From Pterois miles (taxonomy: Eukaryota; Chordata; Actinopteri; Perciformes; Scorpaenidae), in contig CAMQGK010000637.1 in NCBI GenBank assembly GCA_947000775.1, forward strand, positions 26,521,501 through 26,585,500: a stretch of 64,000 nt of DNA. Reading direction: 5' to 3'. A program made the translations under genes and the position numbers. A model generated the notes under the pieces. That model ran no database searches. It saw nothing but the letters and a program-made list of their open reading frames with translations, and had not been told where the DNA came from. Shown piece after piece: positions 26,401 through 41,400 of the stretch (its first letter is position 1; each line of letters starts with the position of its first letter).

Positions 26401-29400
26401 TGACCCTAAAACATAATGCATCCGACCTCAGCTGTTGCTGGCTCAGAGGCGTAAAAACTAAAATGACTATTAAAAATGAGACTACTGTTGTGTGGTTGCA
26501 TATGATTAAAGGATTAAAGGCTTTAACTCCACCTGTTTAGCATTCATTAGCAGCATAAAAAACATGTAATAATGGTTTATAACACACTACTGTGTAGTTG
26601 AAAGTAGAAAATCATAGTGATTTGTCTAAAAGTATAATCAAGTAAATAGATAATAAATGACAATGCAGTCAAAGAGGTGTAATAATATAAATGTCCTCAT
26701 AGAAGAAGTTATTGTTGAAAAATACTGTTCATTAATGAATAAATAAACATGTGAAAGTCCTTATATCTGCTCACCACTACCATTTTACTGTAGTGTGTTC
26801 TGAACAATGTCTTAAATGTTTATAGTGCTTAGAAATGCTAATTGGAGATGGTTTAAGTAAAGTCTCATCTCAGAGCAACAGCAATATGTAGTGTGTCCAA
26901 TTTTTACCTTCTTGCATGAAGAGCGTCTTGCCAGTGAAAATCTTGTCAGCCACAGTGATGCGTCCTGGTCTGAACAGAGGATCAGCCAGACCGTTGTCTC
27001 TGCACAGCTTAGTCAGCAGCTCCGACGGCTTCAGACAGTCTCTCCAGGCATTATAACCGTCACTAAAAGACAAACGGAGAAGGGCAGAGGAAGCATAGAA
27101 ACCATTTTAGTGTGGTTGTCACATAAATGACAAGGTTTTAATGAAAGCTTATTCCAGACACGGCAGTCTTTTCTCCTTTAGTGTGTTTGTCCACATGAAA
27201 ATGACACAGGGATGAAGTTCTTACCTTGTGTAGTTTGTGTGAGTGATGCACGTTTTTGTGATGTGCTGTATGTACATTGCTGCAGTCAGTAGCACCTTAA
27301 TTTCCCTTCGGGGATCAATCTATCTTCATTGCATCTCGCTGTAATCAGTCTTTTTACCTCACTGTACTAATCGTTACTTTCATGATGAAACACTACAAAT
27401 CTTGCATTGCATAGCTGTCTGTCCCTATTAAATAAAGCATGAATAAATGAGTTGTAGGAAGGCAAAAGCCCAGACTCACACGCTGTACTCCGTAGGGAGG
27501 CCACAGGTGGCTCTGTGTCGGCTGTAGAATCGGTTCTCCAGGTCAATGCGAGTCTCTCCTATCAGGTCGTCCCCTCCCACCATGTCGTAGTCATAGATCA
27601 CCACTGACAGCAGAGACTCTTGAGGAAACGTTGCCTGCATCTCAAAAGACCTAAAAGCAGAAAAAAAAAAGGAGACATTTTGCCTTTGGGTTGGTTTCTG
27701 ATTTAAAACACAGGGACGAGCTGTCACGCACCTTCCAAACACAGGATTCAGCTGTTTAGGGATGTAGTTGTCTCTGTCTTTGATTTCGTTCTTGCCGAGC
27801 CGAAGAACAATGTAAGGATCCGCCTTCCCATCTGGATCAGCTGGGTGCAGGTTAGACGCCTGGCGGGAGATGAGAGCATTAATACGACAGTAAAGGTAAG
27901 TCCAACACAAATACAAGAGGTTTCTGTATTTGAACTCTATATAAGAAATATTTTCCCTAACATTAACAGCCCTGCATATTAGGTATTAAACTACCTCAGT
28001 GGGGAGAGTCAAACCTCACAATACTACGGGGCTCAGGGAAGTCATCATGGCTGGGACATCATTTTGCATGCAACAGTACAATACAGGTGGAAGAGGACAA
28101 AGTTATGTTATTGTAATATACTGCTTTCCACCTGAACAAGGGACTTTTTGATGGCAGAAACTAAATTTAGACCATGGTGCATCTGGTTGAAATGCAGGTA
28201 ATTTTGAGAGTTCCTCTTGCGAAAAGAAAAGACTATTAAATTGTTTTTAAAAAGCCCAGAGACCTGCTCAGGCAATCACCCACTGGTCAATTTACAGCAA
28301 CATTAACCTAAATTACATGTCTTTGGACTGTGGGAGGAAGCCGGAGCACCTGGAGAAAACCCATGCTAACACGGGGAGAACACACAGAAGAGTCCTAAGC
28401 CAGATTTGCACCTGCGACCCTCTTGCTAGAGTGAGAGTGCTAATGACTGTTCCACTGTGCAGCTAAATGAAGTCTAGTTATTTAAAAATACATTTATAAG
28501 GTTTTGTTCTGGGGCTATGAACAGTTATGCTGAGCAGCATTTAGTCTTAACGCTTAAGAACATTCATAGTAAACACTTTAAACGGTTCCTTAGAAATGAG
28601 GACACACCGAGACAATGTAAACCCGTATGAGGACTTGGACCGGTCCGTTGGGAGGGATACCTCTGTTGACTCTGAAGTCCCCGGTGTCCATGGCTTCGTC
28701 CCAGTCCTCTGCCTCGTCCACAGTCAGCTTATACAGGCAGAATCGCCCCTGCAGAGAAGAGCATGAACACAGTGTATTAGATCAGCAGTGAAGATACGCC
28801 AGCGGTTCCACATTCAACCTTATTGTCTCACCTTGAATTTGCCTACGAATCTCTCCTCCGTCGCCCCCTCTTCCTCATTGGCTTTCCCTCTGAACAGCTC
28901 GTATGTGCTCACCCAGTCGTTAAAAGGCCCAAACTCTGCCTCCAGCTCCTTGTTGTACAGCTGCAGAGAGATGGTCAGCATCACTGCACTGAACTTTGAT
29001 ATGTATCAATACAAGTTGTTTTCTTAGACCAAACAGACAATTTACAAACGATGAAGACTTACACACTTGTTTACCTTGTTTATAATTTTAGCAAATGCAC
29101 CAGAAATTCAAACTGCAAAATCCTGCCAAAATCCATCCATTTGAATTGTACCACAACTTTATAGTATATCCTTTTAATGCAGTGATCTGAGCTACGGTAG
29201 GAATTACCTGATGGCACGCACACACACATGCACAAAATGAACTAATGACAATAATAATGTACATTGTCCTGCCCCAAAAGGTGCAACACAACTAGCAGGA
29301 GGGCAAGGAAGCTGTCAATCAAGCGCAGTCGGACTACACACATGGTGTTACCCACAGTCCCTGTAGCATTAAAAGATGCTAAATTCGAACTTCAGAGCAT

Positions 29401-32400
29401 ATCTATGACAATCAATTGGCAGAGTTATTTCCCTTCCTCAGTTCATGTGAATGAGGTCCAGACCGAGGCTGGACCGCAGGCTGGGAGGTGGAGTTAAAAG
29501 AAACGCCACTGCACCTGCTCTATGGGCTCAATAACTGCAAAAGATCACTGGAAGATCCGAGTAATTTTATACTCAGATATACTTTTTTTTTTGCGTCATG
29601 GGCCACTGAGCAACGTTCAACTTTCGCTGTGTCCAGTTCTCTTTGTACATCTTAACCTAGGTCGTGGAAATGGAGGGTGAGCATTACACTTAAGTGACCA
29701 CGCCGTTGGTCAGGATGGCGTTATTGGTCATATCGGCACAGTGCAGAGCAGCTAGCTAACCAGTGGGGCACAACATGCAGGCATGTGTGGCCGGACCAGC
29801 TAAGTCAACAAAGCACAGAGAAGCTTGGATTATAACACACAGAGGCTGAGCGACTTCAATCATTTTATCGGTTAAGTGTTTTAAGTCTCTTGAAAAGCGC
29901 TATATAAATAAAATGTATTATTATTATTATTATTCTCTGCTCAGGTAGACATCACTCCTCTATAGCTGTACATAGCAAACAGTTGTTTGCTGCTATGTTA
30001 ATGCTCTGAATGCTGAATTTAGCACCTTTAATCAGTGTTTTTCTGTAGTTCATTACTGCTGGTAGCTGTATATTTTGGAGTGCTCCTTCATTCTGAGCAT
30101 CTGAGTGTCTGCTGTGATCTTATTGTAGAGTTTGTCCAATGGTTACCTTGAGTGTGGCTAATTTCGTAGGCAGACCAAAGTTTGGCTCCAGGGTTCCTTT
30201 TCCTGACAGTTTCTTCTTCTTGTCTCCTTCCGAGAAGCTGCCGACTGATGGAACAAACAAGACACATCTTCAGTGATAAACACTGGCACGACGCACTGTG
30301 ACATAAGAAGAGAAAGCAAAAACATGCTTGCATTTTCTGCATTGTGATGACAAAGTGTGTAACATCAGGGAAGAAACTAATAAAGAAACTCCCAAGTGTC
30401 ATGTCTGTTCCCCTCATCTCCACCAGAAGAATGAAAGAGCTCCCTGTTATTGGAGAAAAAGTACCAGTTGTCTCCATGTAATGCTGTCTAAGGAGGATTT
30501 GTTAGAAACATTTCAAACACTGCCCAGTTGAACATTAAAGAACACCATTCTGATCTCTGTAGAGTAAAATCTTAGGTAATTGTACACCCAGTAAAGTGTT
30601 CACCACCACTTTGTCCACAGCTGAAAGTACCTGGAGGGTAACAGTGGTAAAGCATGCAGTGACAGAACCACACATCAACAGTGCAATACTATAAACAGAT
30701 CTATCTACACAGGGTTGTACCACAGAAATCAGTGAGATAATCAGAGACAGTTAGAGTGAACAGAGGCTAAACTGGCTTGAAAGTGCTCCGTGTCCCTTAA
30801 TGACAGCTTGTTTAGCTGCATGTCTTTGTCCTTACCCAAGGAGTCTATTCCATCGCTGAGTAAGCCCTCGTATGGCAAAGCTGCAATGCACAGCAATGTG
30901 TGTGTGGGTCAGGGGGAAAACAATGGGATCACCCTTCCTAAAACCAGTTTACCTGTATATTTATACCTGACCCAAAGACCTCCATTCACACTGAAATGCC
31001 TGACCGATAGGAATAGGGTTAAATTTCTTCTTCTTCACAGCCACTTATGTTAGGAGGTTCATTCCTATTTTGTGGACATTGATCACCTACACTGACTTTT
31101 AATGTAGCTGCAGTCAAGACTAACCGCCTTTGCACACCAGGTTTGAATTTTTCATCCAAAATTGTTGGACGTTTAAAAATAAATACAACCTCACGTCATG
31201 TCAGTCACATTAACACACTGACTCTGAAACTGTCGTCTGTCATTAAAGTTTTCGTTTGACCACTCAGAGCCATCGTCCGTGTAAACGTCATCATCTAAAA
31301 ATGTCATCTGATAAATTGACTCACGTCTCCCAGCGCAAAGGACTTTACAATAAAGAAATAAAAGAAAACAGAGATTTAAATTTAAAGGTAGATTGTGGCA
31401 GGTGATTGAAGATGAGACCATAGCGACTGTACTCTGGGATTAGCGCTATCAATTGCACCCACATAATTAATTAAGTTTTGTCTTGTAATGGGAATTTTCA
31501 CAGTGAACAGAATAATAAAACACACTGGACTCTGTGCGTAACGTTTTTATCAGATGACAGGTTAAAAAAAAACCTAAAAGAAAAATACAGCCTTGGAGTG
31601 CAAAGACCTTTAGTGATTGTCATTTACATCTGTAATGTGTCTGGTGTCAGACAACTGATGGAAGCATAAAATAGTTCTGTTTAAAACTGTCGCTGCTTCC
31701 TGTTGCTGCAATGAGCCCAATCAGATCACCGTTTTAAGATCTGCATAAAAACACAAGTCACCTGACAAAATAGACCTAAATACAAGTTAGTTAAGACAGT
31801 AGCTGTATTGACGTTTAAATGAGTGATCATACAGAATTTCCAAGCAACTCAGGCGTTTTCAAAACCGAGCTTCATGTGGACAGAAGGTCAAAACAGAGAG
31901 AAAAAAATGAAGATTAGCAAAATTAGTGTGGACATATTTTTAGCTACATGTAGTTAAATGCTCACTAGAAATTGGGCACAAGGGCTGCTCTCTCCAGTGT
32001 GACGACAAAAAAAAAGAAAAAAAGAGATACTGAAGTATCCCCAATAGAGTGCACCAAAAAAAGGACATTTTGGCCTTCAGGGCAAAAGGGGTTGGGTCAG
32101 TTGAGATGAAGTTAAAGGGGAAAGACATTCATGTTTTAATATTCATGCAGATTTTGCCTTTCAGACTTCAGTTCATCCGCAACAGGGGAACAGTCCACTA
32201 ATGTGAGCCTTTGACAGTGAATTCAACAAAACAACCAAGTGTTCGCAGAGACTGTTAAAATCACGAGAGGAGTTCTTACTTTTTTCGAAGACGTCGGGGA
32301 ACGGAGAGCCGTGCTGTTTGGCCTGGAACACAAACAGGAATGTTCATGTTCGCATGTTCTGTTATTTTTTATATGTTTTGCAGGGAAACTCAACGATCAG

Positions 32401-35400
32401 AGCTACCTGTTTCTCTACAGACGCGTAGTATTTCGACCACCAGTCGATGACGCACTCCGCTGATTCGTCAGCGATGGTCCGCCTCCTCCGCTTGGTGGAA
32501 CGACCACGAGTGGTCTTTGTCCTGCTGTCCTGGATTTAAAATATACACAACATGCACAGACATAGTGTATTTAGACAGGTATATTTGATCCATAAGCGCA
32601 TCTGTATCATTACATATGCAATAAGTCTCACTTTTTTCTTCCTGGGGTCTTGATTAGTTGTGGGTGGAGGTTGGGTTGGGGTGGAGGTGGAGGTGGGGTG
32701 TCATCCTCCACAGTGATCAGGAAATCTTGATTTGTTAGCGCTGCAGTTGAACTGGCCCCTCCAGCGTCCTGGTACGGTGCTATTGGACGAGAGACAAAGA
32801 TAAATCATCCAAAGGGACGAGATTGGAAGATCAATAAATCATACTTGTGTTCTCTTTTATGACATGTTGTCCTTTCCAACTGGCATACTGACAAAAAAAT
32901 ATGTATTGCAGGGACTAATTAATTCTTGTATGGTTTATATGCATATATTTGATGAGTACCTGGCATTTCAGTGTCCAAGAAAATGTTTTTCAAGTTTAAA
33001 TTTTTTTTTTTTAACCCTCTGAGACCCATATAGACCTGCATAAAAGCGGTACATCATCTGAACCTGGGAACCTGAAGATTTATTTGAGATGCAGCTCAGC
33101 ACTGGGTGTGTAATGGCTTAGACCATTATGATGGAAGTACATGATTTCCATCCTCATGCTCTATTATGTATCATAAGTTGCTGCAGCAATTTTGGGGTTG
33201 ATACCATTTGTTACACAGATTTGGTGCTAAATTTAACTATTTTTTAACCACTCAAGAATTGATTAAAATGACCAATAATCCCTCCAAAATACCACATTAA
33301 GACACCAAGACCTTGAGGAACACCATAGTAAAAGCCATGCTGTGAAAAACGCTTGACATTTGCAGATTTCTGCAAGATTTTCATTTTTCAGTGATAGAAC
33401 AGTGAGTACTTCTGTTGTGTAAACTGCTCAGAAACCCCCTTATTGTCAGTAGCTATGAAAGCCATCCATCCTCTGAATGCTCCAGGTCTCTGGTTTGTGG
33501 TTGTTAAGTCTGATGAGGCTGTGATTATCCTAGAGATCACCACAGCTCATTTTGTACAGTGAGGTCAAGTTTCAAAAAATGGTCTCCCTACAATGAAACA
33601 GCTACTATATGGGGACTAACATCATCACACGTGCATACAGCTGGGCTCATTTGATCCAGAAGAGTTTCAGCTTTATAGTGATACATAATTTATGTAATTC
33701 AAAGCTCTAGCTCTACAACAAGAAAAAATACATTTAAAACTTGCTTTGATTCTGTAAAACCACTGAATATTTCTGCAGCTTTTTCTCTGCTGTCAAATGA
33801 TATTATTAGATAGCAGACAAATTAACTGAGGAGGAGCCGTGTTGTTGTTGTTGTTGATCATACTAATAATGCAATAATATGCTTGTGTAGTTCTTCTGTT
33901 GACAATAACACCAGCATATTGGCCTCACATACACACATGTATTACCCTCAGTGCTTTGTGGCTCTGGCGTCAGGGCAGGTCCCGGGGTGTATGTGACTTT
34001 GGGTGGTTCGTGTGTCTGTATGGGAGCAGGCAGGGCCGGGGGTGGCGTGTATTTGAAGGCCTTGAGGTTGTTGATAATGTGGTTTCCAACCAAGGTGCTG
34101 CGACCAAAGGCGCGCCAATCAACGACAGTGATGCTGAGAGGAGGGTGGAGGTGTTCGTTCTCTGGTAACTCCTAAAGGATGAGTAGGGAAGAACTTTATG
34201 TTATAAAAATAAAACCTATTATTTACCCAGTAAATGTATTGAGACCTCCGCCAGACTCGGGACGCCGTCATTGCATTGTTAGCTACATTGCCCATGGCAT
34301 GTGAACACCTGAACATATGCGATTGCTGAGCATCTCTTCACAAACCATGAGCATTATTGTGCTCTCCATCAGCTTCCCATAAGATTTAGAAACATGGCTG
34401 CAGGGATTCGCTTCCATTCAGCCACAAGTGCATTAGCGAGGTTTATATTGGTCTTACCAGCTCTATGGCGTCAACCAGTGTGGTGAAGTTTGGGTTGGAC
34501 TTGTACTTCTGAATGACGGATGAACGTAGTGTTTTACCGGCACACTCTATGATGACCTAGAGAAAGAGAGAAGGGGCTGTTATTTAACTATCCTTTCTTC
34601 TAATGTGTAAATTAACTGAATATTAGGATCCTGTTTCCCAGGATGGATCCCTCCTGAGGTTTTTTCCATTTATTTTCCTTGTTAAAAATTTTTCTTTATC
34701 CAGGTCAAGGGTCTAAGGACGGAAGCTGCCGTATGCTGCAAAAGCCTCTTGAGGCAAATCTGTAATTCATCATATTAGGCTATATAAATATTATTAATTT
34801 TTAAATAAAATTATCCTGACTCAGCACTAGGGATGGGAAGACATAGGATTTTACTGTGGATTGCTATAAGTGAATTTGTGTGCATAAAGCCTGCTATACT
34901 GTATATCACTTCTCATTTGAATAGTACTTTTCATACAAATATTTGCAGTGCTTCACACAAAATATAAAAGGCTACAATATATGTGAATGTTTTAAATAAA
35001 ACTGTATGACATCCATATAAACCTGTTACATTATGCAAATTGAATTAATAGTGTATATACAGTATAAGTTGTTATTATTCTGCTTATCTGAGAGAGATCA
35101 TAAAATACAGCAGTATAACAAAACAATGAACAGATGATGCAGCTGTGCCACAAGTCATATTTAATTGACGTCACTTTAAAATGACGGCTCAGATTAAAGG
35201 ATGTCTCATTTTGTTAAATGCCAGTTCTCTCCTCTGCTCGCTTCTTCAATGTGCAGGATTACGACACAAGGAGAGGAGGTGAGGAAAGGAATCAATGACA
35301 GGTTAGCAGAAAGAAAAGGACCCTTTGTGTTTGTACCTGTGGGCGATCAACAGACAGGAACTGAACCTTCTTCAGCTCCCTCAGCCCCCAGAACAACACC

Positions 35401-38400
35401 TGATGGACAGAACACACAGCTTTGTTAGAGCTCAGTGCTTGGGTTGGATTATGAGCGCGAAAGTGCTATGCTGACTGAAGAGAAAAAAAAAAAAGAGAAA
35501 TCACCATTCCCTCTAACCTGTCACCTTCTCAAAAGAAAAAAAATATCTTAAAATAGCAAAGAAATTTTAAGCATAAAGTCAGCTCAGTGGGTTTTTTTTT
35601 TCAGACCAGATGAAACCAAATTTTATTCTAGAAAGAAATCTTTTAAAAAAATAGTTAAACAAATTATTAAAAAGACAGCCAAACCTCCAGCCGGTAGGTG
35701 CTGAGAACAGGTCTGATGTTGGCTGGAACAGTGTAGATGCCTCCTTCTCGCTCCTCTAATGCTGGCAGACTCTGCTCTCCAAACTCTTGGATCTACACAT
35801 TCATCATTATTAGTGCTTCATTTTACATTTTTCATTGTTGTTTCATTATGATGGAAACTATATGGTTATTGGCTGACCTGCAGCAGTTCAAATGCAGCCA
35901 GCAGGTCTCCTCCTGGCTGGCTGCCACAGTGCAGTGGGCTGTACTGCAGAGTGGGAGGAGTGTATGGGTCAGAGGCCAGCCGGACCTCAGGCACCGCCAC
36001 CGTGGCTCCCAGATACTCCGCCTTACCCTGCAACACGGTGAGATCAGCCAGAGATAGGTCACATCTTCAGCGTGATCACCTACAGCCATTACTTCATTCA
36101 TTTATCAGTCTATCTACGTCGCTTTACCAGGGCGTCGTCGTCGTACACCTCGATGAGAATGCGTGGCGGCTCCTGCTGGATGTGCTGCAGATCTCCACTC
36201 AGCAACAGGCGGCTCATCGGCAAACACTGATTCCATGTTGGACTGAGAGTCTGACTGATCACCTGACAGCACAAATAAACAATCAGACCTGGACAGCGCC
36301 AACTCAAAACCTTCATGCACTAAGCAGCAATTACACTAGATTACAAGAGTACAATAAAACCCTTTAACGAAGTGCTTGTCAAACTAACCGCTAACGAGAC
36401 TATTACGTAACCACTAATAAAGTCCCCATCTCAACCCCTTGACGCCTAAATTGACTTACAGTTTTATAAAAAAAAAAGCTTTTATGCAAAATCTATTTAT
36501 TTGCATTACTGAACCCACAAAATTGTTTACAACTATTGGCATTACAACACAACTGGAGACCAGCTAGAACAGGAGTCAAACAAATAGTCTGTCCACTTTT
36601 TTAACACTTCATCACATCATCCAGTCTTCATCACTACTGCTGCTTTCATCATCTGGTCTAGAAAAAAGACGATCCATGCGAGTGCTGAAATCCATCTAAA
36701 TACAGCATTATTTAGCATTAGCATTATGACCGATGTTAGCCATCATGGACGGATGTCGCGAGTTCGCTACAAACCGAAATCTTCAACTTACATACGGAAA
36801 TATTCGTCACATGAAGTCTATTCCGACGAATTAGCTGTATAAGCAAACAATAAGCGTGTATATATTTTTATCTTAGCGCAACTTACCTAATGTTCGACAA
36901 TTCATCCAAATTTGCCGCCTCCAAACATTTGTTTTGAGATCCACAACTTCCGCTTCCATAAACCGGATGTACGTCCTACTCCGACCGGTCCTACGAGAAA
37001 CTAGTGCTTGCAAAAGGTTCCTAGGTACGTGTTGAATATACCGGCAACAAACCGGCCTTGGGGGAATGAATACACTATCTCGGCTGTAGTCTGGATCAAA
37101 GCGGCATTATGTAAATTCGTGACAATCGGCGTTAAAGGGTTAAGTTTGCATCGAGTGATTGGCTACCAGCTTATTAACAAGATCCAGTTATATTCATACA
37201 GATGTATAGAGCGTCCTTTATAACCTGTTGCAGCTGCTTCCACCACCCCAACTTTACCAAGATCTAATATTAACGCACTTACAGAATAAAGCACTATATT
37301 AAGGCTCTCATATAATGCAGTCAAGCACAAAACCAGTATCTATGATCAGACTTGTAGTACTCAAGAGCAGTCTTGGTCTTGAAGACCACTGTTTGAAGGT
37401 CTCGTCTCAGAATGGACAGCATTTCTACTCGGTCTTATCTCCGACAAAGAATCAAGGAGTGTAGCTGTTCTTTGTTTGTGTTCATGAATGGAAGCATAAC
37501 AAGGAAATACTATGTCACCGTACACTGAAATAACCATTTCTGTAGTGGCAGAAGAATCTAGAGATGTGGAAATGTGATTTTTGTTAAATGCTGCACATTT
37601 TATAGCAATATAAATTTGATTTTGCACATGGCTTATTTCTTTATCTGAGTGTAATTATCAAAATAAAATTATTACATCAAAGGCACAAGCTGCATTCAGA
37701 CCAGATCTAACGCAAGTCCTCCCATTCATTTTGAATCGGGATAGTGCATTTTGGGCTGCGGATGCCAATGTCCTTCAATGGAAACGTAGAAATGGAATTA
37801 ACTTATGGAGAAACGCAACCCGACGTCGTGCTGCGGTGGCAAATCATATGACTTGAGTTCCAGAGCTGCAGAACCCAGCCATGAAGGAACAAAATATGTA
37901 AATCGCCATGCAGTTAACAGGCCATCAAAGTGCCACACAGCTTCACAACCTTGCGGTGAATTGCCACAATGCCTGATCTGGTGTGAATACAGCCTAAAGC
38001 CGATCAGTTAGACTTTCCGCAAAGACATAAGCTGACGATGAATCTTGATGAGGAAACATTTTGATCTTACTCTGTTCTGGTTTCTCCACACAGAAAGCTG
38101 AAATTCACAGGTTCAAAAAGTGTCCATATATTTATTAAACATTAGATGTGCATGATCAGGTAAAAACCTGTTGCACAGAACCCACATGAAGGGCCGTGTC
38201 TGATGGTGTGATAACATTTTGGCCACTGCAGATACTTATGCTGCAAGTATAAAGCTTAACTCAGGCAGCTGGACGAGCAGCATCCCAGAGAGACTTTACT
38301 GATGTTCTAGGAACACTAACACACACTTACATTGGTGGTTTGGCTGTGAGACAGATAGGTGACTCGAGCAAAAGGGTCAGACAGGCCAGAGGTGTCTGCA

Positions 38401-41400
38401 GCGATGAGGCCACGAGCCTGATACATGTGGCACCTCAACTGGAACTGATACTGCTCTGGAGACATACACAACATAACATGTAGTACAGAATGACTTTCAA
38501 GCATCAGCTGCACATCACAAAAAGATATTTTCCTCTTACAAACACTGATTGTATTATCTAAATGGCAGTCAGTGGTGAAAATGAAATCAAGAAGTAAGTC
38601 ACCATTTGCAATGTGTGACATTGAGAGACAAAATGCCAAAAATAGCCAGAAAAATGGAGGGATTGTAATAATCTGTTTCTTACCTGCACAGAGCAGGCTT
38701 GTTGGAGGGCAGCTGGCGTCAGCACCCCCCTTGTCTGGACTGAACCCTGCAGGTAGGTCGTCCAGCATGTGGATGGAGTCTGAACATGTTCCATACCACA
38801 GATACACATCAACCTTCGCTTGGACTGACAAGCCTGCAACACGCTTCCCTGGAGGCTGCACACATACAAACATGTCACTTTTTCTCTACCAGCCCTCCTA
38901 TACTGAAACATACTCAAGTCTAAGTCATCTGTGTGTGTGTTTACCTTTAGAAACAGTGTTAGTATTTTGCCACAGTGGATTCCTCGGGCCTCCTGGCTGC
39001 TGGAGAACAGCAAGTCTCTGGTACGGACCCGAGCGTATGCAACACGCTTGTTGTTGCTTAGCAACCACACAAACATGTCAGGCACTGTGTGCTGGGGCTG
39101 CAGCAGAGCGTGAAGGCGTGCACATGTGTAAGAAAAGGTTGGATGCACAACGTAAATAAAGAGAAACAGCGATATCTCACACACAAACTGTCAGGATGTA
39201 CGTGAAAATGTTGAGTCGCATACCTCCTCCACAAGGAAGCGGAGTTTGTGTGTGAGTTTTGTTGCCTGCTGCAGCATTTCTTTCACACCACCAGTTTTTC
39301 TCTTCCTCACTACCAACGACTGGGCCTCTGCGATCATACTCTCCTACAACACGCACAAACACACAAGTTGTTGAAATGTATAATTTGTGCACATCTTTGG
39401 TGCAAATGCTCTGTGCTTGGAGAAACCCATTCTTACTCCCAGCTCAACGTACAGAGGCACTCTAGCATCTGTACTTGACACACTGAGCTTCCAACACCAG
39501 TGTAAACCCACCTACATCATTATTAGATAGTCAGAGCACCTGACCTCGTATTTAAGAGCAAGACATCTTCTAAGGTTGGATGGGCCAAACAAACACAGGA
39601 CTTATACTTATGTATAATTGTCGATTTTTTTTTAACTATTCAAATTTGGCTGGGTTAATAACCCATTTTTCTGTAGTGTGACAAACCCAGAATGCATATT
39701 TATTTTTGCTTTACACAGCCTTTAAGTCTTTTTAAGACTTTAAGATCCTTTTAAGATCTTTTTGTGGAAAATGACAAAGAAAGAGAAAGATTCAGCTAAG
39801 GCCTCAGGACAAAGACGTAGTAGTTTATATTTAAGGATGTGTATGTGTGTGTTTCAGATGTTCTCACCAGTTCCTGTTTACACATGGTGAGGCGTTTCCT
39901 GTCCAGCTGGGTCAGGTAGCTCGACTTCAGCTCCGCCTTCAACTTAGCCTCCGCTGCTGCTATGAAACTCCTGCAGAGACACAGAGCAGTTTGGCTTTCA
40001 CTCCTGCAAGAGGTCACTTGATAGGAACACTTTTAATATCTGCAGGTCCTTTCCAGTCTTTAAAGAAACACTCAGTGCTGTTGTTATTTGGGTTCTCCGT
40101 GAAGTACCATCCCACTAAAGTCATACAAGAGCGGAGCGAGAACGATGATCATAGCAAGATGGCTTTGCTAGATGTGTGTTAAAGATAACTCAGCATTAGC
40201 CGACTAATCATAACTCTGACAGTCGCCACATGGTCCAGTATTTCTGCTGCTGTAGCCCTGATTTGTAGCTACATTATCTACAGCGTAGCTCTACAAAAGG
40301 CAGGAAAACGCAAAACAAAAAGGAATTTAAAAAAAAAAAGACTGACATACAATAAATTATCAAATGGTTCAAGATCATCTTCCTCTCAGTAGTGGATATT
40401 TTTAAGCCAACACAAACACACCTACTTAAAAAGGGGGAGATTTTCACAGCCCTCTCTCTGTTCCTATACAACAAAACTGCATTGTGAATTAGGCAAAAAC
40501 ATATTTTGTCATAAATCACATTTGTTTTTGACGCGTCACAAATACACTGCTATGTCCGCGTAGAGAGGACGTAGGCATGGATGGGTCAAACAAGTACAGG
40601 ACTTTCACCCAAGAAGCTGCTGTGAAACTAAAATTCAGTGTTCACTTGTTTTAATTTACACTGATAGCTTTATAATGTAACAAACATACTTACTTTAAGC
40701 CAAGCAATGGTGTGTTTTAAGTAATTCACACTGACAAATTGCTGAAACGCGTTTGTTTGTTTGCTCTATATAATAAAGAAGAGATTGTCGATTTTGCTCC
40801 TTCTGTTCTTACTAGTACCTGGTACCCAATACTTTAAGATTTGGAGATGTGCTTGCCGTTATTTTCTATTTCATGTTTTAATAAAGCTAAAAAAGTTTGT
40901 TGTGTTTTTTTTGTTGTTTCAATTTACAACATTGCGTTAGAGATGTCAAGAAGTTTATTGTGAACACTTTAATGTGAAGTGAACATGTCTGTAAACAACA
41001 TTTCTGTTCTGAACCAACTCCTGTTTTAATGTAGGCTATGGCACAATCAGAAACGTTCTCACAACGAAGCAAAGAGAAGCTTGCTGTCACCAGAAACCAT
41101 GTATCTACAAACGTGTCTTTATTTGAAACACACATAAAGTCACAGATTGTTCATGGTGATAATTTGTGTTCCATGTTTGTTTGTTTGTTTGTTTTTTTTA
41201 TAAAGAAACAGCATACAAAGTAGTGGTGTAAAGACGTTCCCGTCATCGCTGCAGTGAGACACAAACAGTGTTCGCGCTCTGATTCGATCGTCTGAATACC
41301 TGGCGTCCATGCAGAATTCTTTCAGGATGGTTTTGAGCCGATGTGCCGCCCCTGGATCTGACTTCTTGTCTAGCTCGACAGCGCTGGCAACACCATCCTC

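Noticed and set aside
32632..32779. Suspected frameshift in exon 30
   Set aside because: The mismatch vanishes when exon 31 begins at the acceptor at 32,521 instead of 8 bases upstream, so no lesion is needed.
38558..39184. Long open frames over 38,558-39,184 on both strands
   Set aside because: They read through intron 21 between exons 21 and 22, which have clear splice sites. The plus-strand frame is a shadow.
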